A stretch of DNA of 64,000 bases. Origin: Parabacteroides sp. PFB2-10. GTDB taxonomy: Bacteria > Bacteroidota > Bacteroidia > Bacteroidales > Tannerellaceae. Of the stretch, positions 26,021-35,634 are shown piece by piece. A model generated the notes under the pieces. That model saw nothing but the letters and a program-made list of their open reading frames with translations, searched no databases and had not been told where the DNA came from. The stretch covers positions 248,001-312,000 of the forward strand of contig NZ_JARXWI010000001.1 in the NCBI RefSeq assembly GCF_029893085.1, read 5' to 3'. Position 1 is the first letter of the stretch. Each line of letters opens with the position of its first letter. The position numbers and the translations under genes were made by a program.

Positions 26021-27370
26021 TTATATAACCGGTTTTGCCCCTGCCAGCGGGATCTCTTCCGTGATGCCGGCGACAGGGCCGAAGGCGTAGGTTTCGGGAC
26101 CCAGCTTCTGCGAAGAGGTTAGCATCTCGTCCCAGGTGATAAACTTGCCGGTATAGGCCGATTCCCGTCCCATCATAGCCATCAGGGTCGATTGCACATG
26201 AATTTCAGTATCGTTCACCGGCTGATGGCGGCGGATAGCCGTGACTAAGCGGATGAGCTCTTGCGCATAGGGATCGGGCACGGCCATCGACTGGTCGGCA
26301 TCTCCTTCGGCAGGATAGGGATATTGCCAGGCAATGGAGCCGTCCAGGTTGTAAATCGTATTGAAACAGTTCGTATAGCCCTTTGTGCCATAGACCATTA
26401 CATTATGCAGGTTGTCACACCCTCCGATCTGTCGGGAGGTACAATGGGCACGAATGCCATTCTCAAAGAGATATTCGATGCTGAAAAAGTCGTATTGATC
26501 GCCCGTTACACGACGTTGCCGTCCACCAGTTGCCTCCGCACGAACAGGCTTTCGCCCGCCCATAAACCACGACATCATATCGATTTCATGGATAAATTGT
26601 TCGACCACCAGATCGCCCGAAGTCCAACAGAAATTCACCCAATTGCGCAGCATATATTCCATATCGCTCCATTCCGGCTGGCGTTGCACGAACCATAGGG
26701 CATTGCCCAGGCGGGAGACATGCGCCGAAACCACCTCTCCGATGGTTCCTTCCGCCACGCGCCGATAGGTTTCGAGACAGTCTTTCTGCAAACGGCGGAT
26801 CATGCCACTGACAACCGAGAGACCCTTTTGATCCGCCCTTTTCCCCAAAACCAGCATCTGCCGGGCACCTACCGGATCTACGGCACAAGGCTTTTCCAGG
26901 AAACAATGTTTTCCTTTCTCCAAGGCATACTCAAAATGAATCGGACGAAACACGGGAGGGGCACACAAAAGCACCACATCGACCTCCGAATCGATCACCT
27001 GTTGATAAGCATCGAATCCGATAAAACAATTCGCCTCGGCTATCTCCACTCCCTTCTCTTTCAAAAGCTTTCGGCAAGTGGCCATCTTGTCTTCGAAGAC
27101 ATCGCCCAACGCCGTCACTTCCAAGCCGTTTCCTGCCTCAATAAAATTGATAGCAGCACCTGTCCCACGTCCTCCACAACCGACCAGTCCGGCTTTCAAC
27201 GGTCGCCCGTCGGGAGCTTTCTGTAATATCTCTGGCAGGGAAATGGGAGATTTGTTCGGCGATCGATCACTGCATCCTGTTAGAAAGGCGGGAAGGGAAA
27301 TAGTGCCTAATGCACCCGCCAATGTTCCGCGAAGAAATCTTCTTCGCCCGATAGTCAAGTTTTCTTCCAT
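26021..27370 (-). CDS. Secreted Gfo/Idh/MocA family oxidoreductase
   Basis: 449 aa from the ATG at 27370 (MEENLTIGRRRFLRG); the longer frame from 27442 overlaps the promoter. A twin-arginine signal (GRRRFLRGTLAGALGT) implies folded export, with a possible lipobox LTGC. The Rossmann motif LVGCGGRGTG, the EKP motif (FLEKPCAVDP, about 170) and the substrate domain mark an NAD(P)-dependent sugar or glycan-modifying dehydrogenase. Some exported family members act with tightly bound NAD as glycosidases or isomerases; that is inference here. It is transcribed alone, away from the GLUG genes. Confidence 0.88.
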   Translation of the reverse strand: MEENLTIGRRRFLRGTLAGALGTISLPAFLTGCSDRSPNKSPISLPEILQKAPDGRPLKAGLVGCGGRGTGAAINFIEAGNGLEVTALGDVFEDKMATCRKLLKEKGVEIAEANCFIGFDAYQQVIDSEVDVVLLCAPPVFRPIHFEYALEKGKHCFLEKPCAVDPVGARQMLVLGKRADQKGLSVVSGMIRRLQKDCLETYRRVAEGTIGEVVSAHVSRLGNALWFVQRQPEWSDMEYMLRNWVNFCWTSGDLVVEQFIHEIDMMSWFMGGRKPVRAEATGGRQRRVTGDQYDFFSIEYLFENGIRAHCTSRQIGGCDNLHNVMVYGTKGYTNCFNTIYNLDGSIAWQYPYPAEGDADQSMAVPDPYAQELIRLVTAIRRHQPVNDTEIHVQSTLMAMMGRESAYTGKFITWDEMLTSSQKLGPETYAFGPVAGITEEIPLAGAKPVI

Positions 27371-27389
27371 AGTAAGTCGTTCTCTTCTG

Positions 27390-27397
27390 CAAAGATA
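27390..27397 (-). promoter_or_regulatory. Promoter -7 element of the Gfo/Idh/MocA gene
   Basis: Minus strand TATCTTTG, 20 nt upstream of the ATG at 27370. It shows that the frame upstream of 27370 is not translated. Confidence 0.6.
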
Positions 27398-27517
27398 AGA
27401 AAAAACCCTCTTTTTTTGCGCATTTTTCACCCATACATCCACTTCCGATCAAAGAGGATAAATATTGAAGGGGGATGCAACCGAGAGGGGGGGGCAGGGG
27501 AGAGGCCTCTTTTTTCG

Positions 27518-27703
27518 AAATGTTAAAATCGCGATTGTAAGCAAAACGGGCGTTTTGCTTACAAATCCATACGTTAAAAAGTGTTTCTCCCGGGAGTTTG
27601 TCCCCAAAGTCCCGCTTTTTTGCGCGCAAAGTCCTTCGGAAATTACAAATCGTAAATTGGAGGTTTCATTCGAAATGAACAAAATTAACGTTTGTTCACA
27701 TTG
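27518..27703 (+). repeat. Dispersed repeat, copy 3
   Basis: Same orientation as copy 1 (9032-9217), with a perfect TTGTAAGCAAAACG-GG-CGTTTTGCTTACAA hairpin. The second AAAGTCCCGC is changed to AAAGTCCTTC. It lies between the divergent Gfo/Idh/MocA and GLUG genes, about 110 nt before the GLUG promoter. A GA/G-rich motif at 27483-27508 lies just before it. Confidence 0.85.
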
Positions 27704-27811
27704 TTTTTTTAAAATAGAATAGTTGCCTAATAGGGGAATCCAATTGTTGTAAAATGTGAAGGTGATGGGAGATAGAAGTGGGAAAATGCTCAAAACCGAC
27801 AAAAAAAATCG

Positions 27812-27819
27812 TATCTTTG
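27812..27819 (+). promoter_or_regulatory. GLUG operon promoter, -7 element
   Basis: TATCTTTG, 31 nt before the ATG at 27851. The -33 region is weak. Confidence 0.6.
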
Positions 27820-27850
27820 TGGCACAAAACAATTAACTAAACCAATTAAA

Positions 27851-30760
27851 ATGAGGCGAATAAACCGTTTTATATTCTTCTATCTCTTGAGTTTCTTGAC
27901 CTTTTTGATAACCGGTTGTAGTAAAGATAGCCAAGAACCTGACGATCCTGTTCTACCCCAGGATGAATATGTTGGCATTCACAAGACCCTCACCTATATA
28001 CAGGAAATGAGGGAGCTGCATGAGGGCGAGTTTATCTGTTATTTTCGAACCGATAAAGAGGAGATTATCACCCGTGTGGCGGATCATTCCCGTCGAAAAA
28101 ATATATCGACACTTCTCTTACGGGATGGATTGAAAGAGGGCGTGTATGAGTTTCTGCGCATGGAGTACGAAAAAAAGCAGGAAGACGCGACTGTCCGGAT
28201 GATGTCGGTCGGCTTCGGCGCCCTGCTTCAGGTGACAGCCGAAGGAATTAATAACAAACGTGATTACGACCCTTCGGTTGGCTTCTTTGGCGCCGGCACA
28301 AAAGAGAGTCCTTATATTATCAGTGCAGACAGCCATCTGTTGAAGCTGGCCAAATTGGTCAACGATACGAACGATGAGCGATATCTCCTGAAAGCGGGTA
28401 GTTTCTTCCGGCAGACCGACGATATCGATATGGACGACATCAGTTATGAGAGCGACCATAAGTATGGCTGGCGGCCGATCGGCTTAGAGCCGGGGCTCCC
28501 TTTTATCGGGAGCTACGACGGTGGCGGTTATTCGCTTACCGGACTCTACACGACACGTCCGAACACGACCGGCGTAGGGTTGTTTGGCTATGTTTGCCAG
28601 TCGTATCTTCAAAATATCGTGATGCAGGGTGCCTCCATAGGGGGAAATAGCAGCGTGGCCGCTTTGATTGGCAACGTGGTTACCTACGGCAACGAACGTG
28701 CCCGCACGATCATCCGCAACTGCCGGGTCGAGCAGAGTCGTGTCGTTTCGGAAAAAGGAGGCGTTGGCGTAGGTGCCCTATTAGGTACGATCGATGGTCG
28801 CGCGTTGGTCTTTGTCGATTCCTGCTCGGTCGATCAGGAGAGCGCGATCGAAGGAGACACCGGTATCGGTGGGCTCGTGGGCATGGGCTTGACCTTCTCC
28901 TCCCTGTTTGTGACGAATAGCGACAACAGGGCTTCTATTCAGGCTGATAACACCGGAGCAGGAGGCATCATCGGACTGGCAGACACGCTCTTAGTGGTGA
29001 CATGCGACAACTACGGATCGATCCGGGGAGCCTTCAAGGCCAAAGGCGAAAACGAGCGCTATGGCGCCGGAGGCATTGCCGGAGGAAGTGGCAACGCGGT
29101 CTTCGCCGGGTGTAGTAACCTAGGGCGGGTTCAGGGAGAACGAGGCGTAGGAGGCATCCTGGGCAGCACCTTGGTCAATGTCGACGAGCGCATCTACAAC
29201 AGCATCGCCATGCAATCGTGCCATAACAACGGCGAGGTAATGGCAACCCGATATGCCGGAGGACTCTGTGGCGAAGCACAAGGCATGCTGTCGGACTGTT
29301 TCAACCAACATAGGGTTCAGGTCACCAGTGGATATGTGGGGGGTATCATCGGATATCTGCCGGGAGGCACCATCTACAATGTGAGTAATTTCGGCACGAT
29401 TGTCAGCACCGGTAAATGTGGCGGCATCTGTGGAAAGACAGATATCGGCATTATCGGCATTGCCAACAACTTTGGAAAGATACAGGCCAATGGCGAATGT
29501 GTCGGTGGTATTCTCGGTATGGGTAGTAGCAGCAGCATGGTTCATTATTGCAGCAACTTTGCCTCAGTCAATAACCCCGAAGGAAAGAACACGGCAGGGC
29601 TGGTGGGTATGATTGGCGATGTCAGGACATGGAGCGAAGAGGATATTGCCAATATCGTTATGGGGGCTATTGATATTGTAGGAGGAGTCATCAGTTTCGC
29701 CACGATCGGCTTAGAGGCGCTGGAAGGAGGATTGAAGTTGGGGCTTGGCATTGCCGGCATCGTCACCGCCAGTACGATCTGGATTGGCGACGCCACCCTG
29801 TTTACGCTCGGTTTTCTATTGGAAGACTACGATCTGTCGGCAGAGGCAGTCCTGTGGTCGGATGCCATTCAGGCCAAGCTGATGGCAAAGGCCCATCTGT
29901 TAGACAGCGATCACAACCAGGCTATTAATGACGCCATGGATACATGGGATATCACGCTGGATAACAACTTCAACAAAGCGGTGATCACGGATCATTTCAA
30001 GAAGAATATTTTTCAGTTGAAATCGTTCTATACCAGTCAGGCGAATGAAGGCGCCAATTCAATTCTTTTCAATAAAAATGTCAATGCGGCGCGTGACGAA
30101 AGAGGCCTGCTTGTGGCCCAAGCGAAAGAGGAGAACAGCCTGTCGCATACCATCATTTCGGGCATCTGCATCGGCTTGGCCTTGGTGGTCACCGTCGCCA
30201 GCATTGTGGCCGCGGCCGCTTCAGCCGGGACACTCACCGCGGTGGCGATTGGGGTGACCGGGGGTGTGATAGCCATTATCGGTGGCGCGAATACGATTCA
30301 TGGCGTATGCACCGATTTCGCGGAAAACGTATGTGTGGTCGATCAATGTATGAATGCCGGAGATATTGAGGGTGGCGACAATACTGCCGGCTTGGTCGGC
30401 ACGCTGGAGCAGAATTGTAGAATCGCGAACTGCATCAATATAGGAAACGGCAATGGCAATAGCCCCGCCTTTGCCCATATCCATTCACATACCGAGGTGG
30501 AGAATTGCCTGAATGCCGGTATGTCCTGGAAAAAAGTGGTCAATACGACAGGTCAATACGAAGCGGTCACCAACTGTTATTCGCTGAAAAACAATAATGA
30601 AAGCTTAGGAGGTTGTACCCCGCTCGAATCGGGATTCGACAAAACCACCACATACCATAACTGGTCGATAAACGGGGATGAATCGCCTTGGCATATCCCC
30701 GAATCGACAGAGGGCGCTTTCCCTATTCCCTATTATTCACAAATGCAAAAAGAAAAATAA
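27851..30760 (+). CDS. Giant GLUG-repeat lipoprotein with a helical hydrophobic insert
   Basis: 969 aa. Lipobox FLITGC (Cys about 23). A beta-rich N-terminal domain (about 35-140) is followed by GLUG-type repeats from about residue 145 (GAGTKESPYII, GSYDGGGYSLTGLYTT) to about 590, each with a GGI(I/A)G or NxG core. Residues about 595-830 are different: two long hydrophobic, Gly/Ala/Ile/Val-rich stretches (near 600-660 and 765-825) with a charged helical part between. The repeats then resume (CMNAGDIEGGDNTAGLVG) to the end. GLUG repeats are known from surface adhesin-like proteins. A surface or outer-membrane location is likely; the insert is unexplained. The second GLUG gene follows 12 nt later. 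Confidence 0.8.
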   Translation: MRRINRFIFFYLLSFLTFLITGCSKDSQEPDDPVLPQDEYVGIHKTLTYIQEMRELHEGEFICYFRTDKEEIITRVADHSRRKNISTLLLRDGLKEGVYEFLRMEYEKKQEDATVRMMSVGFGALLQVTAEGINNKRDYDPSVGFFGAGTKESPYIISADSHLLKLAKLVNDTNDERYLLKAGSFFRQTDDIDMDDISYESDHKYGWRPIGLEPGLPFIGSYDGGGYSLTGLYTTRPNTTGVGLFGYVCQSYLQNIVMQGASIGGNSSVAALIGNVVTYGNERARTIIRNCRVEQSRVVSEKGGVGVGALLGTIDGRALVFVDSCSVDQESAIEGDTGIGGLVGMGLTFSSLFVTNSDNRASIQADNTGAGGIIGLADTLLVVTCDNYGSIRGAFKAKGENERYGAGGIAGGSGNAVFAGCSNLGRVQGERGVGGILGSTLVNVDERIYNSIAMQSCHNNGEVMATRYAGGLCGEAQGMLSDCFNQHRVQVTSGYVGGIIGYLPGGTIYNVSNFGTIVSTGKCGGICGKTDIGIIGIANNFGKIQANGECVGGILGMGSSSSMVHYCSNFASVNNPEGKNTAGLVGMIGDVRTWSEEDIANIVMGAIDIVGGVISFATIGLEALEGGLKLGLGIAGIVTASTIWIGDATLFTLGFLLEDYDLSAEAVLWSDAIQAKLMAKAHLLDSDHNQAINDAMDTWDITLDNNFNKAVITDHFKKNIFQLKSFYTSQANEGANSILFNKNVNAARDERGLLVAQAKEENSLSHTIISGICIGLALVVTVASIVAAAASAGTLTAVAIGVTGGVIAIIGGANTIHGVCTDFAENVCVVDQCMNAGDIEGGDNTAGLVGTLEQNCRIANCINIGNGNGNSPAFAHIHSHTEVENCLNAGMSWKKVVNTTGQYEAVTNCYSLKNNNESLGGCTPLESGFDKTTTYHNWSINGDESPWHIPESTEGAFPIPYYSQMQKEK

Positions 30761-30772
30761 GATAATAATACA

Positions 30773-33724
30773 ATGAAAAGGAACATTTTTATACTTTTCC
30801 TATTATCGGCACTTTGTTTTGCCGGTTGCCAGGACGAAAAAGACCCGGTTATCGAAACCAATTCCTATGGGTCGAATAAAGAGATCTGTGGTGATTATAA
30901 AATCAGCCGCTATACGATTTCGAATAAGCTATTAGAGATCAAAGAGAAACTGGGCAGGCTCGATCATCACCTTTACTCCATAGAGAGCGGCAGGGAGTAC
31001 ACCTTCGAAGGGCGCTTGACTGAAGTGGGTGATATGTTGCGTGTGGAGATGCTGATCCCGCTGCGCGAAGAGCTGGCCGATGGCGAATACCGCCTGTATT
31101 TCTCAACCGAAGAGGAGGAGCGGCTGGTAGCCTCATTCCATATCATGGTTGCCAATGAGATGGTCTCTGCCGTTGCCGCCGAGAAGATCGACTACGGAAG
31201 CAAATTCAAGGGGTCGGGAACGTCATTGGATCCCTATATTGTAGAGAAACTAAGTACCCTCTTCAACCTGCTTCATAAGGACAGCCTGCAACACGCCGCC
31301 GGCCTCCATTTCCGGCAGAGCAGGCTATATCAGCAGATCGATATGCAAGGATCCGATTGGGAAGGACGCGGGCATACGCCGTTTCCTTTTGCCGGCCACT
31401 ACGATGGGGATGGGGTTATTCTTGACCGCCTGGTTCACCGGGGAGAGCATAACGCGGAGAAAGACTGTTATGTGGGGCTCTTTAGTAAATTGCTGGATGG
31501 GGCTGTTGTCGAGAATGTGCATTTCACCAATGTGGATATCACCCGACCTGCCAACTATGTGGGGGTGGTTGCCGGCTATTCGTCCGGTGATGTGACGCTA
31601 AGCAATATATCTCTCAGTGGCCATATCATCGAGGCTCTCTCCTCTGTCGGAGGATTGATCGGCCGCGCGGGCGACGGTGATGTATCCATTCGGGATATAA
31701 AGTCCAATCTGTATATCGAAGGAGCGGACTACGTCGGTGGCCTGATCGGGGAGGCTTCTAAGGCAATGCTGATCATCCACCAGGTCGATTTCGAGAGAAG
31801 CAGCCAGATCATAGCAAAAAGATGGGTCGGAGGGCTTATCGGCTGTGCGAAAGAGAGCTATCTGGATGTAAACCATATCAGTGCGGTCTACCGGACAGAT
31901 GATGAGGACGACGATCTTTCGACCATGAAGGCGGAGGGAATTTATCTTGGATTTATTGCCGGCTACCTGTCTCATGACGCCGCCTATAGCTATGTGAAAA
32001 ACGTAAGATGCAAGGTACCTTTACAGGGCAATGGCTATGTAGGTGGCTTGTTTGGTCGTGTAGAGGGAAGGTATGGTACACTTGAATTAAGAAACATAAA
32101 GATCAATGGCCACAAGATACAGAACAGTTCAAACTACACGGGTGGAGTTGCCGGTTATTGGCAGGGCGTAGGCCTGCGAATAGACTCACTCGAGATGCAA
32201 TCATCCCTGATAGGGGAAGAATACACGGGAGGAGTGTTTGGCAAAATCTGGAGTATTCCTTGGGAAAAAGATAAGATTACGCGGGTGATGATCCAGCCTG
32301 CCGACGGCATCACTGGCACCAACCATGTAGGTGGTGCGTTTGGTTCTATTTCAAGCGGCTTACCGATTGTTCCGGCTCATTCGAAAGCGTTTTCTTTTTC
32401 AACGACAACTTCGGTCAATGGCGCGAATAATGTGGGCGGATTTGCCGGTTCCGCTGATAATAGCCATTTCGAAGGGGATGTTTATTTTGATAAGAATATT
32501 ATAAAAACGACCGATATCACCGGTGAATCGCTCTTTGGCGGAAAGGTGAACGAGGGTTCCGATTTTGAAACCAGCGCGACAGATGTTGGAGGGCTTTTTG
32601 GTCGTTTATTCTTTTGTACTGTCTCCCATGTGATGGCCGACGGGGTGGTAAAAGGGAAACACCGGGTCGGTGGAATCGTAGGATTGAGCACCAGTGCCAC
32701 CTTAAAGTCCATTGCCCGAAAAGGCGAAGAGGTAAGAAGCAGCGACGGCAATGTGGGAGGCATTTGTGGTACGCTGAGCAACGAGAGCGGGAATCTGGAC
32801 TTGTTGGTTAATTTCTCATCGGTGGTAGGCAATGGAAATAGCCATAATACCGGAGGCATTATTGGGTATACCGATCCCAACGTGATCACGATCACCAACG
32901 CGATCAACCGGGGCAACGTATCCGGAGGAGAATCGATCGGCGGCATCGTGGGCAAGATAGCGACTAAAGACAAAGGGCACGACCGTGGCTCGTTGATGGC
33001 GATCAAAGAATCGGTCAACTACGGCGCCATCACCGGAAGCTATAAAGGAGGCAGTGTATTACGCGGCTTAGGCGGTATCGCCGGGGCGATAGAGTATTGT
33101 GTGGAGATCGCCCGCTGTGCCAACCACGGGCCGGTGACGGCGGATACCAATACAACCTACAATGGCGTTGGCGGCATTGTAGGCGTCGCCGGGCATGACG
33201 GAACAACACAAAGCAATGACAATCAGATAAACGTACACCATTGCTGCAATACCGGAACTGTTACAACTAAGATGGGAACCGGTAATAAGAAATGGGCGGT
33301 TGGCGGCGTTGTCGGACGACTCTATTTCGGCTATCCGGGCGACCTGCACTCTACGCGTGTGCATAACTGCTACAACACCGGCAAGGTCGTAGGAGATTCC
33401 AACAAAGATAACGGAGGCATTGTCGGCACACTCGAGAACTATGGGCATGTGAACGAATGTGTTAATATTGGAAAGGTGGATCATGGCAACGGAGGGGTCG
33501 GAACACATACCGACGTTTCGCATGAGATCAAGAATGTGTATATCCTGAAGGGCTCCGGAGGAAATTGGGCGGCTTATCAGTTCAGTACGTCCGATAAGGG
33601 GAAGAAGGGCACTTTCTCCCACTTGACCTTTAGCTCCGACTACTGGACGATAGACACGAGCCATAATAAGAACGATGGTTACCCGTATCTCTCTAACTGC
33701 TACTATCAGTTCCGAAAAGAGTAA
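30773..33724 (+). CDS. Giant GLUG-repeat lipoprotein, paralogue
   Basis: 983 aa. Lipobox CFAGC (Cys about 19). The same plan as its upstream neighbour: a beta-rich N-terminal domain (about 30-135), the hinge GSGTSLDPYIVEKLSTLFNLL, then GLUG repeats to the end (NYVGVVAGYSSGDV, SVGGLIGRAGDGDV, YVGGLIGEASK, and many more with GG(I/L)xG cores). It lacks the hydrophobic insert of the first protein. Tandem duplication followed by insertion or loss is likely. A surface-exposed role such as adhesion is inferred from the repeat class only. Confidence 0.8.
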   Translation: MKRNIFILFLLSALCFAGCQDEKDPVIETNSYGSNKEICGDYKISRYTISNKLLEIKEKLGRLDHHLYSIESGREYTFEGRLTEVGDMLRVEMLIPLREELADGEYRLYFSTEEEERLVASFHIMVANEMVSAVAAEKIDYGSKFKGSGTSLDPYIVEKLSTLFNLLHKDSLQHAAGLHFRQSRLYQQIDMQGSDWEGRGHTPFPFAGHYDGDGVILDRLVHRGEHNAEKDCYVGLFSKLLDGAVVENVHFTNVDITRPANYVGVVAGYSSGDVTLSNISLSGHIIEALSSVGGLIGRAGDGDVSIRDIKSNLYIEGADYVGGLIGEASKAMLIIHQVDFERSSQIIAKRWVGGLIGCAKESYLDVNHISAVYRTDDEDDDLSTMKAEGIYLGFIAGYLSHDAAYSYVKNVRCKVPLQGNGYVGGLFGRVEGRYGTLELRNIKINGHKIQNSSNYTGGVAGYWQGVGLRIDSLEMQSSLIGEEYTGGVFGKIWSIPWEKDKITRVMIQPADGITGTNHVGGAFGSISSGLPIVPAHSKAFSFSTTTSVNGANNVGGFAGSADNSHFEGDVYFDKNIIKTTDITGESLFGGKVNEGSDFETSATDVGGLFGRLFFCTVSHVMADGVVKGKHRVGGIVGLSTSATLKSIARKGEEVRSSDGNVGGICGTLSNESGNLDLLVNFSSVVGNGNSHNTGGIIGYTDPNVITITNAINRGNVSGGESIGGIVGKIATKDKGHDRGSLMAIKESVNYGAITGSYKGGSVLRGLGGIAGAIEYCVEIARCANHGPVTADTNTTYNGVGGIVGVAGHDGTTQSNDNQINVHHCCNTGTVTTKMGTGNKKWAVGGVVGRLYFGYPGDLHSTRVHNCYNTGKVVGDSNKDNGGIVGTLENYGHVNECVNIGKVDHGNGGVGTHTDVSHEIKNVYILKGSGGNWAAYQFSTSDKGKKGTFSHLTFSSDYWTIDTSHNKNDGYPYLSNCYYQFRKE

Positions 33725-33780
33725 ATAGGCCGGGAAGTTTTTGTTTTTTTAGTGTCTATTAGCGAATTAAATACCAATAT

Positions 33781-33812
33781 TTTGGAAAACTCGGGTAGTA
33801 TATGTATATTTG
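33781..33812 (+). promoter_or_regulatory. rimP-nusA-infB promoter
   Basis: TTTG (33781-33784), 20 nt, TATATTTG (33805-33812). The leader to the rimP ATG at 33882 is about 65 nt. Confidence 0.8.
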
Positions 33813-33881
33813 CACCCGATTTGGAGAAGTTGAGGAGGGGGCGGGGTCGTCCCCTTCTTTTATTATAGCACCACATAGCGG

Positions 33882-34346
33882 ATGGATAAAGAGATAATAA
33901 AACAAATTGTTGAAGAAGGACTTGCCGGCACGGACAACTACCTGATTGAGGTGGTGGTGAAGCCGGGCAATCTGATTCTGGTGGAGATCGATAGCGATCA
34001 GGCGTTGGGTATCGATGATTGTGTGGTGTTGAGTAAATTTATTGAAAGCCGGCTCGACCGGGAGGTGGAAGACTACGAATTGGAAGTGGGCTCTGCCGGT
34101 ATCACATCGCCTTTTAAGGTATTGCGTCAGTACCAGAAAAACATTGGCAATGAGATAGAAGTCCTGACAAAGGACGGGAAAAAGCTGACGGGTGTATTGA
34201 AAGCCGCCGACGAGGCAGCCTTCACACTGATAATCACCAAGCAGGAAAAGCCGGAAGGCGCCAAGCGAAAAGTGATGGTAGAAGAAGACCTCCGTTACAC
34301 ATACGAAGAAATAAAATATGCTAAATACGTAATAAGATTCAAGTAA
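33882..34346 (+). CDS. rimP: Ribosome maturation factor RimP
   Basis: 154 aa. Helps 30S subunit maturation. The N-terminal alpha/beta domain includes IDDCVVLSKFIESRLDREVEDYELEVGSAGI, a family signature, and the C-terminal domain is SH3-like (EVLTKDGKKLTGVLKAADEAAFTL). The order rimP-nusA-infB is conserved widely in bacteria. nusA follows by 6 nt. Confidence 0.95.
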   Translation: MDKEIIKQIVEEGLAGTDNYLIEVVVKPGNLILVEIDSDQALGIDDCVVLSKFIESRLDREVEDYELEVGSAGITSPFKVLRQYQKNIGNEIEVLTKDGKKLTGVLKAADEAAFTLIITKQEKPEGAKRKVMVEEDLRYTYEEIKYAKYVIRFK

Positions 34347-34352
34347 AAAATT

Positions 34353-35615
34353 ATGGCTAAGAAAGAGGAAGTAATCAGTATGATCGATACCCTTGCGGAA
34401 TTTAAAGAACTCAAAAATATCGATAAAGACACGATGATAAGCGTTTTGGAAGAATCATTCCGAAATGTGATTGCCAAAATGTTTGGTACGGATGAGAATT
34501 ATGACGTGATCATCAATCCGGAAAAGGGAGACTTCGAGATTTGGCGCAACCGCACGGTGGTGGCCGACGAGGAACTGGAAGATCCGAATCTGGAACTTAC
34601 TCTGTCGGAGGCTCGCGAGATCGACCCGGACTGTGAGATTGGCGAAGAGGTGACCGACGAGGTTCATTTTGCTAAATTCGGACGCCGCGCTATCTTGAAT
34701 CTGCGTCAGACATTAGCTTCGAAAATATTAGAACTGCAAAAAGATAATCTATACGCGAAATACCGTGATAAGGTAGGTACGATTGTGGCTGCCGATGTGT
34801 ATCAGGTATGGAAGAAAGAGATTCTCCTGTTGGATGACGAGGGCAATGAGCTGTTGCTGCCGAAAGGAGAACAGATCCCTTCTGACTTCTATCGCAAGGG
34901 GGAAACGGTGCGTGCCATCGTGCAACGGGTAGACAATGTGAACAACAACCCGAAGATCATCCTTTCGCGTACCGACAAGGTATTCCTGCAACGGTTGTTC
35001 GAACTGGAGGTGCCGGAGATCAACGACGGGCTGATCACGATCAAGGCCATCGCCCGTATCCCGGGAGAAAGAGCCAAGGTGGCGGTGGAGTCGTACGACG
35101 ACCGCATCGACCCGGTAGGCGCCTGTGTGGGGATGAAAGGATCGCGTATCCATGGCATCGTGCGTGAATTACGCAATGAGAATATTGATGTGATCAATTA
35201 TACGGCCAATGTGTCGTTGTTTATTCAACGCGCGTTGAGCCCGGCGAAAATATCTTCGATCCGTGTGAACGAAGAAGAGCGCAAGGCGGAGGTCTATCTC
35301 AGACCGGAAGAGGTGTCGTTAGCAATTGGTAAGGGAGGGTTGAATATTAAACTTGCCTGTTTGCTGACCGAATATACGATAGATGTGTTCCGTGATATTG
35401 ACGGAGCGGATGAGGAGGATATTTATCTGGATGAATTCGCAGACGAAATCGATAGCTGGGTAATCGAAGCGATGAAGAATATCGGTGTCTATACGGCTAA
35501 AGCGGTATTGGCTATGACTCGTGAGGAGATCATCGAACGTGCCGACCTGGAAGAACAGACGGTCGACGATGTGCTGGCGATCTTATCTGCCGAATTTGAA
35601 GATGAAAAAGAATAA
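34353..35615 (+). CDS. nusA: Transcription termination/antitermination factor NusA
   Basis: 420 aa. Binds RNA polymerase and nascent RNA. N-terminal polymerase-binding domain (1-130), S1 (about 135-200, GTIVAADVYQVWKKEILLL), then two KH domains (about 230-350, DPVGACVGMKGSRIHGIVREL and LAIGKGGLNIKLACLLTEY). The C-terminal acidic repeats of the enterobacterial protein are absent; one helix-hairpin-helix-like stretch (IGVYTAKAVLAMTREEIIER) remains. Length fits this phylum. Confidence 0.96.
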   Translation: MAKKEEVISMIDTLAEFKELKNIDKDTMISVLEESFRNVIAKMFGTDENYDVIINPEKGDFEIWRNRTVVADEELEDPNLELTLSEAREIDPDCEIGEEVTDEVHFAKFGRRAILNLRQTLASKILELQKDNLYAKYRDKVGTIVAADVYQVWKKEILLLDDEGNELLLPKGEQIPSDFYRKGETVRAIVQRVDNVNNNPKIILSRTDKVFLQRLFELEVPEINDGLITIKAIARIPGERAKVAVESYDDRIDPVGACVGMKGSRIHGIVRELRNENIDVINYTANVSLFIQRALSPAKISSIRVNEEERKAEVYLRPEEVSLAIGKGGLNIKLACLLTEYTIDVFRDIDGADEEDIYLDEFADEIDSWVIEAMKNIGVYTAKAVLAMTREEIIERADLEEQTVDDVLAILSAEFEDEKE

Positions 35616-35634
35616 GTTTACGACAAAGTGAAAT

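Noticed and set aside
27371-27442. N-terminal 24-residue extension of the Gfo/Idh/MocA protein
   Set aside because: A TATCTTTG promoter lies inside it and the twin-arginine signal begins properly at 27370.
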